Made by a program: the position numbers and the translations under genes
Assembly: GCA_964620595.1 (NCBI GenBank)
Contig: CAZUHP010000010.1
Coordinates: 20,360-84,359, forward strand
DNA length: 64,000 nucleotides
Direction of reading: 5' to 3'
From: Desulfocarbo sp964620595
Lineage (GTDB): Bacteria; Desulfobacterota; Desulfarculia; Desulfarculales; Desulfarculaceae
The notes under the pieces: model-generated
Told to the model about the DNA's origin: nothing
The model's input: only the letters and a program-made list of their open reading frames with translations
The model's database searches: none
Shown: positions 59,753 through 64,000 of the stretch, one piece after another
Layout: each line of letters begins with the position of its first letter
Numbering within the stretch: position 1 is the stretch's first letter

Positions 59753-61113
59753 GCAGCAAGCCCACGGTGATGGTGGTTGACGACGAAAAGGCCCACCGCC
59801 TGATGCTGCGGGCCCACCTGGAGGACGCGGGGTACACGGTGCTGGAGGCAGGCGACGGCGAGGCCGCCCTGGAGATCGCCGGCTCCCAGCCGGTGGACCT
59901 GGCCCTCATGGACGTGGTCATGCCCCGCCTGGACGGCATGGCGCTGCTGCCCCGGCTCAAGGCCATGATGCCCGACGTGCCGGTGCTCATGATGACCGCC
60001 TACGGCAGCATCGAAAGCGCGGTGGCCGCCCTCAAGGCCGGCGCGGCCGACTACCTCACCAAGCCCCTGGACATGGCGGAGGTGCTCATCAAGGTCGAAC
60101 GCCACCTGGAGGCCGCCCGCCTGGCCCGCAAGCTGCGGGAGCAGGCCGAACGCCTGGGCGAGCGCTTCGACTTCTCGGCCCTGAAGGGCGAAAGCCGGCC
60201 CATGCGCCAGCTCAAGGAGACCCTGGCCCTGGTGGCCCCGGCCGAAGCCACGGTGCTCATCACCGGCGAAAGCGGCACCGGCAAGGAGGTGGTGGCCCAG
60301 ATCATCCACCAGAACTCGCGCCGGGCCGAGGGCCCGCTGATCAAGATCAACTGCGCGGCCCTGCCCGAGAACCTCCTGGAGAGCGAGCTTTTCGGCCACG
60401 AGAGGGGCGCCTTCACCGGCGCCACCGCCCGCCGCGAGGGACGCTTCAAGGCCGCGGACGGGGGCAGCATCTTCCTGGACGAGGTGGGCGAGCTTTCCCC
60501 CGGCACCCAGGCCAAGCTTCTCAGGGTGTTGCAGGAAGGCGAATTCTCGCCCCTGGGTTCGGACAAGACCTTGCAGGCCGACGTGCGGGTCATGGCCGCC
60601 ACCAACCGCGACCTGGCCCAGGCCGTGGCCGAGGGGCGCTTCCGCGAGGACCTCTACTACCGGCTGAACGTGGTCACCCTGGAGATGCCGCCGCTGCGGG
60701 AGCGGGGCGAGGACGTGATAACCCTGGCCGAAGACTTCCTGCGCCAGTTCAACCAGAAGAACCGGCGCGACCTCAAGGGCTTCAGCCCGGAGGCCCGCCG
60801 CCTGCTCCTGGCCCACTCCTGGCCGGGCAACGTGCGCGAGCTGATCAACGCGGTGGAGCGGGCGGTCATCATGGCCCAGGGCCACCTCATCGAGGCGGGC
60901 GACCTGCCCCTGGCCATACAGGGTTCGGCCCGCACCCAGGACGACTACTGCCTGCGTCCCGGGCTCACCATCCGCGAGGCCGAGCGGCTGCTCATCGAGC
61001 GCACCCTGGAGGCCACCGGCGGCAACCGCACCCGGGCCGCCGAGATGCTGGGCATCACCCGCAAGACCCTGCAGAACAAGATAAAGGAATACGGCCTGCC
61101 CCCGGCCAATTGA
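59749..61113 (+). CDS. ZraR-like sigma-54-dependent response regulator
   Basis: A 454-residue activator. Receiver domain with acidic pair VVDDEKAH, phospho-acceptor D55 in LALMDVVMPRLDG and Lys in YLTKPLD. AAA+ domain with GESGTGKE and GAFTGA near residue 220, then a Fis-type helix-turn-helix (RAAEMLGITRKTLQNKIKE). It is coupled to the kinase by ATGA and should activate the sigma-54 promoter upstream of the ZraP-like gene. Confidence 0.94.
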   Translation: MSSKPTVMVVDDEKAHRLMLRAHLEDAGYTVLEAGDGEAALEIAGSQPVDLALMDVVMPRLDGMALLPRLKAMMPDVPVLMMTAYGSIESAVAALKAGAADYLTKPLDMAEVLIKVERHLEAARLARKLREQAERLGERFDFSALKGESRPMRQLKETLALVAPAEATVLITGESGTGKEVVAQIIHQNSRRAEGPLIKINCAALPENLLESELFGHERGAFTGATARREGRFKAADGGSIFLDEVGELSPGTQAKLLRVLQEGEFSPLGSDKTLQADVRVMAATNRDLAQAVAEGRFREDLYYRLNVVTLEMPPLRERGEDVITLAEDFLRQFNQKNRRDLKGFSPEARRLLLAHSWPGNVRELINAVERAVIMAQGHLIEAGDLPLAIQGSARTQDDYCLRPGLTIREAERLLIERTLEATGGNRTRAAEMLGITRKTLQNKIKEYGLPPAN

Positions 61114-61404
61114 CCACCCCCCGCCCGGCAGCCCCGGCGCAGCACATTGCAACCATGGGCAAGTGACCTGCTTGACCCCGAATCATAATTGATTGAAATA
61201 AAAGCATAGTTCTACGGTCAGTAAACTCTAGCTTGCGGCTAGAACTTTCTGCGGTATTCTTAAAAACTGCACAACTCGCGTGGGTGGCTGCGGGGAGCGC
61301 GGCCGCCGGGGCATCATCAACAGGGCAGGACGGCTGTAGGGCTGGCCTCACGCTCCCGCACAAGGCCCTAGTGCTGCCTGCTGTATCACCGCCGGAAGCT
61401 CCAC
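61114..61404. other. Intergenic region before the cytochrome b-FeS fusion gene
   Basis: This 291-base gap has an AT-rich core (61180-61270) with TTGATTGAAATAAAAG and an inverted repeat TCTAGC-TTGCG-GCTAGA near 61228-61244, possibly an operator. It should contain the promoter for the redox operon. No ORF is supported. Confidence 0.45.
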
Positions 61405-63090
61405 ATGTTCTTCAGCGTATCCCTTTACACCGCTCTGGCCGTCTGCGGGCTGGGTTTGGTCTACCGGCTGTGGCGCGGGCTTACCATCAACCTGGGACCA
61501 GAGGCCAGGCGCTACGGCCCTGGCGCGCGCCTGGCCGCAGCGCTCAAAGAAATCCGCCGCGTGCTGTTCAGCCGCCGCATCCTCGCCGTGCTCAAGGCGC
61601 TGGTGCTGGACGGCCTGCTGCAACTGCGGGTGCTGCGCCATAGCCGGCTGGCCTGGCTGGCCCACCTGGCCATCTTCTGGGGCTTCGTCCTGCTGGTCCT
61701 GATGCATGCCCTGGACGACTACACCAAGGCCTGGCTGCCGGACTACGAGTCCACCCTGAATCCCTACCTGTTCTTGCGAAACCTGTTCGGCGCCCTGGTG
61801 CTGGCCGGCGCGGCCATAGCCGCCTGGCGGCGCTTCAAGCTGCCCCTCCGCCGCCTCACCGCCCGACCCCAGGACCATATCGCCGTGGGCCTCATGGCCC
61901 TGATCGTGCTCTCGGGATTCGCCCTGGAGGGGCTCAAGATCGTCTCCTACCAGGACTACGACCGCATGATCCAGGAGTACGCCCCCTCCGAGGAGCCGCT
62001 CGACCTGCGCGCCCTGCGCACCCTGTGGGCCCGGGAATACGGGGTGGTCTTCCCCCCGGACCGGGAACTGGGCGGGGAGGAAGACCTGGAGCTGGGCCGC
62101 GAGCTGAACGAGATGAGCTGCCTGGAGTGCCACTCCCGCCCCCAGAGCGCGTTCTTGGCCTATGGCCTGGGGCGGCTGATGGCGCCGGCGGCGGTTTCCC
62201 TGGTGGATGCCGGCGTGGTGGACTGGCTGTGGTACCTGCACTTCCTGGCCACCTTCGCCGCCCTGGCGCTGCTGCCCTTCAGCAAGTTCCTCCACCTGTT
62301 CACCACCCCGCTTTTGCTCATGGCCAACGCGGCCACTGACCGCGAGCGCCTGGACCCCGCGGCCCGCGCCCTGCTGCGCGCCCTGGAGCTGGACGCTTGC
62401 ATGCACTGCGCCACCTGCTCGGTGCACTGCTCGGTGGCGGTGGCCCTGCACGAGGTCCCCAACCCGAGCCTGCTGCCCTCGGAGAAGCTGGCGGCCCTGG
62501 CCTGCCTGGCCGGCAGCCAGCCCTCGGACCAGGCCCTGCGCGCCATGCGCGAGGGGGCCTACATCTGCACCTCCTGCTACCGCTGCACCAGGCTGTGCCC
62601 CGCGGGCATCAACCTGCAGGACTTGTGGTTCGCCATGAAGGACGACCTTATGGCCCTGGGCCTGGGCGAGACCTACAGCGACGTGCGCGACGCGGCCCAC
62701 GAGGCGGCCGAGCCCTCGCGCCAGGAGACCCGGGTCTCCCTGCGGCCGGAGGTGCAGATCGGCGCCGGGCTCAGTTCCGAGGCCAAGAGCTTCCAGAACT
62801 GCTTCTCCTGCATGACCTGCACCAACGCCTGCCCGGTGGTTATGAACTACGACGAGCCCAGGAGGGTGCTGGACCTCTTGCCCCATCAGATCATGCACGC
62901 CCTGGCGGTGGGGCTCAGGGAGGAGGCCATGGGCGCGGGCATGGTATGGAGCTGCCTGACCTGCTACCGCTGCCAGGAGGCCTGCCCCCAGGGCGTGTTG
63001 GTCACCGAGGTGCTGGGCGAGCTACGCAACCTGGCCAGCCACTCCGACTTCGCGCGAAAGGACCGCATATGCAATACGCCCTGTTCCTAG
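61405..63090 (+). CDS. Fusion of NarI-type cytochrome b, one c-type haem site and four [4Fe-4S] motifs (HdrC/DsrK-related)
   Basis: A 561-residue respiratory protein. The N-terminus has hydrophobic helices of a NarI/DsrM-like cytochrome b (HSRLAWLAHLAIFWGFVLLV, then further helices to about residue 195). A C-x-x-C-H haem site (CLECH, near residues 239-243) follows, then another helix pair. The C-terminal half has four cysteine clusters: CMHCATCSVHC (332), CTSCYRCTRLC (388), CFSCMTCTNAC (465) and CLTCYRCQEAC (516). It would pass electrons between quinol, haem and the HdrB-like partner. The start codon of the partner overlaps its end by 22 bases. Confidence 0.88.
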   Translation: MFFSVSLYTALAVCGLGLVYRLWRGLTINLGPEARRYGPGARLAAALKEIRRVLFSRRILAVLKALVLDGLLQLRVLRHSRLAWLAHLAIFWGFVLLVLMHALDDYTKAWLPDYESTLNPYLFLRNLFGALVLAGAAIAAWRRFKLPLRRLTARPQDHIAVGLMALIVLSGFALEGLKIVSYQDYDRMIQEYAPSEEPLDLRALRTLWAREYGVVFPPDRELGGEEDLELGRELNEMSCLECHSRPQSAFLAYGLGRLMAPAAVSLVDAGVVDWLWYLHFLATFAALALLPFSKFLHLFTTPLLLMANAATDRERLDPAARALLRALELDACMHCATCSVHCSVAVALHEVPNPSLLPSEKLAALACLAGSQPSDQALRAMREGAYICTSCYRCTRLCPAGINLQDLWFAMKDDLMALGLGETYSDVRDAAHEAAEPSRQETRVSLRPEVQIGAGLSSEAKSFQNCFSCMTCTNACPVVMNYDEPRRVLDLLPHQIMHALAVGLREEAMGAGMVWSCLTCYRCQEACPQGVLVTEVLGELRNLASHSDFARKDRICNTPCS

Positions 63091-63959
63091 GCTGCAAGAT
63101 ACCCTATTTCGTGCCCCACTACGAAAAGGCCACCCGCCGGGTGCTGGCCGAGCTGGGGGTGGAGCTTGTGGAGCCGGAGTTCAACTGCTGCGGCTACCCC
63201 ATGCGCCACCTCTACTTCGACTCCTACCTGCTGGCGGCAGCGCGCAACATGGCCATCGCCGAGGAGCGGGGCCTGGACATACTCACCCCCTGCAAGTGCT
63301 GCTTCGGCTCCTTCAAGCGCGCGCGCCACCTGCTCCAGCTCTTCCCCGCCCTCAAGGAGAAGGTGGACGCGGGGCTGGCCCAGGAGGGCCTCTCCTACAC
63401 GGGCCGGCGCGAGGTGAAGCACCTGCTCAGCGTGCTCTACCACGACGTGGGCCTGGACGCCCTGGCCGCGCGGGTGGTGCGGCCCTATGAGGGGCTGAAG
63501 GTGGCGGCCATGTACGGCTGCCACGCCATCCGCCCCAGCAAGATGACCCAGTTCGACGACCCGGCCGCGCCCTCCCTGATCGACAAGCTGGTGCAGGCCA
63601 CCGGCGCCCAGACCGTGGACTGGGACGGCAAGCTGGGCTGCTGTGGCAGCCCGGTGCGGGGCTGGGACGAACAGCTCTCCCTGGACATGGTGACCAAGCT
63701 GCTCCGCCAGGCGCGGCAGGGCGGCGCGGATATCCTGTGCATCTCCTGCCCCTACTCCCAGATGCAGGCGGAGTGGGGCTACGAGATGACCGACATGCCC
63801 GGCCAGCGCGAGTACGTGTCCGGCACCATGCTCTACCCCCAGATCCTGGGCCTGGCCATGGGGCTGTCGCCCCTGGAGTTGGGCCTGGACCACAACCTGC
63901 CCGACGTGAGCTTCATCGAGAGCTTCCTGCAAAGGGAGCCCCGGCAGGCGGCGGGATAG
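63069..63959 (+). CDS. HdrB-like protein with two CCG domains
   Basis: A 296-residue protein of the heterodisulfide-reductase subunit B type. It opens MQYALFLGCKIPYFVPHYEK and carries two cysteine-rich CCG motifs (FNCCGYPM near residue 40 with CKCCFGSF near 78; GCCGSPVRGW near 191 with CISCPYSQ near 222). In Hdr proteins these motifs bind a non-cubane [4Fe-4S] pair that reduces disulfides or similar. It overlaps the membrane fusion gene, so the two should form a complex. The final acceptor is not indicated. Confidence 0.9.
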   Translation: MQYALFLGCKIPYFVPHYEKATRRVLAELGVELVEPEFNCCGYPMRHLYFDSYLLAAARNMAIAEERGLDILTPCKCCFGSFKRARHLLQLFPALKEKVDAGLAQEGLSYTGRREVKHLLSVLYHDVGLDALAARVVRPYEGLKVAAMYGCHAIRPSKMTQFDDPAAPSLIDKLVQATGAQTVDWDGKLGCCGSPVRGWDEQLSLDMVTKLLRQARQGGADILCISCPYSQMQAEWGYEMTDMPGQREYVSGTMLYPQILGLAMGLSPLELGLDHNLPDVSFIESFLQREPRQAAG

Positions 63960-63966
63960 TAGGGCT

Positions 63967-64000
63967 TCACTCGTCCAGGATGAAATCGGTGATAAAGGGG
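63967..64000 (-). CDS. C-terminal end of a minus-strand gene (fragment)
   Basis: Only ten codons and a TGA are visible (PFITDFILDE). The frame is open to the window edge and faces the HdrB-like gene tail to tail. Too short for a family call. Confidence 0.3.
   Translation of the reverse strand, partial: PFITDFILDE

Overview
The window is a strongly G+C-rich bacterial scaffold with dense, short-spaced operons. It contains one 100-N assembly gap (40394-40493), so it probably comes from a draft or metagenome-assembled genome. The gene set suggests an anaerobic Gram-negative bacterium of the Desulfobacterota (former Deltaproteobacteria). The evidence is a cytochrome b/heterodisulfide-reductase-type iron-sulfur module, CoA-dependent degradation genes, TRAP and Liv transporters, a molybdate uptake locus, Kdo synthesis, FtsEX and TolC, and two sigma-54 activators. 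A Desulfarculales-like source is my best guess. It is inference; no rRNA or tRNA is present to test it.

Layout. 1-2 kb: MATE exporter (cut by the window edge) and a secreted amidohydrolase. 2.3-7.3 kb: complete branched-chain amino-acid type ABC importer (livKHMGF). 7.4-11 kb: a small secreted protein and a C4-dicarboxylate-type TRAP transporter (dctPQM). 11.2-13.2 kb: kdsA, kdsC and a lipoprotein. 13.2-16.8 kb: a ModE-type regulator and modABC, with two ModE-like boxes in front of modA. 16.8-22.6 kb: an orphan sigma-54 response regulator, gatCA, a histone-deacetylase-family enzyme and a LysM-like membrane protein. 22.6-27.3 kb: a sodium:solute symporter with a tiny TTG-started accessory protein, then a MoxR ATPase / membrane protein / VWA (CoxE-like) operon. 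27.3-32.7 kb: cupin, hydrolase, and an envelope-glycan group (glycosyltransferases, flippase-like protein, degenerate alkaline-phosphatase-fold protein).

32.8-43 kb: TolC-type channel, split transketolase, ftsE-ftsX, an EnvC-like protein with lost zinc ligands, a Ctp protease, a divergent polysaccharide deacetylase whose Lys/Gly-rich N-terminus contains the assembly gap, a Fur-family regulator and pgpA. 43-48 kb: a small AbrB-like ORF, metallophosphoesterase-cbiB operon, a receiver protein, and a cNMP-binding/FliG-like protein. 48-52 kb: an acyl-CoA dehydrogenase with a thiolase-fold/DUF35 pair and its XRE-cupin regulator. The thiolase-fold protein lacks both catalytic cysteines, so it may be an aldolase rather than a thiolase. 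52-57 kb: a membrane diguanylate cyclase, then glcD/glcF-like genes. 57.5-61.1 kb: a ZraPSR-like metal/envelope-stress system with its own sigma-54 promoter. 61.4-64 kb: a cytochrome b-cytochrome c-[4Fe-4S] fusion with an HdrB-like partner.

A second layer runs across the genes. A family of G-tract tandem repeats (GGGGGGCGAC-like, or GGGGGGCGCAAA) recurs at seven places: gene ends, intergenic gaps and three coding regions. One copy caused the assembly gap, and another encodes an insertion in a histidine-kinase ATPase domain. The window has no CRISPR array, rRNA, tRNA, insertion sequence or prophage that I can see. The most system-like novelties are the cysteine-less thiolase/DUF35 cluster, the ZraPSR-like Met/His sensor locus, the fused redox protein, and the cNMP-FliG-like/receiver pair.
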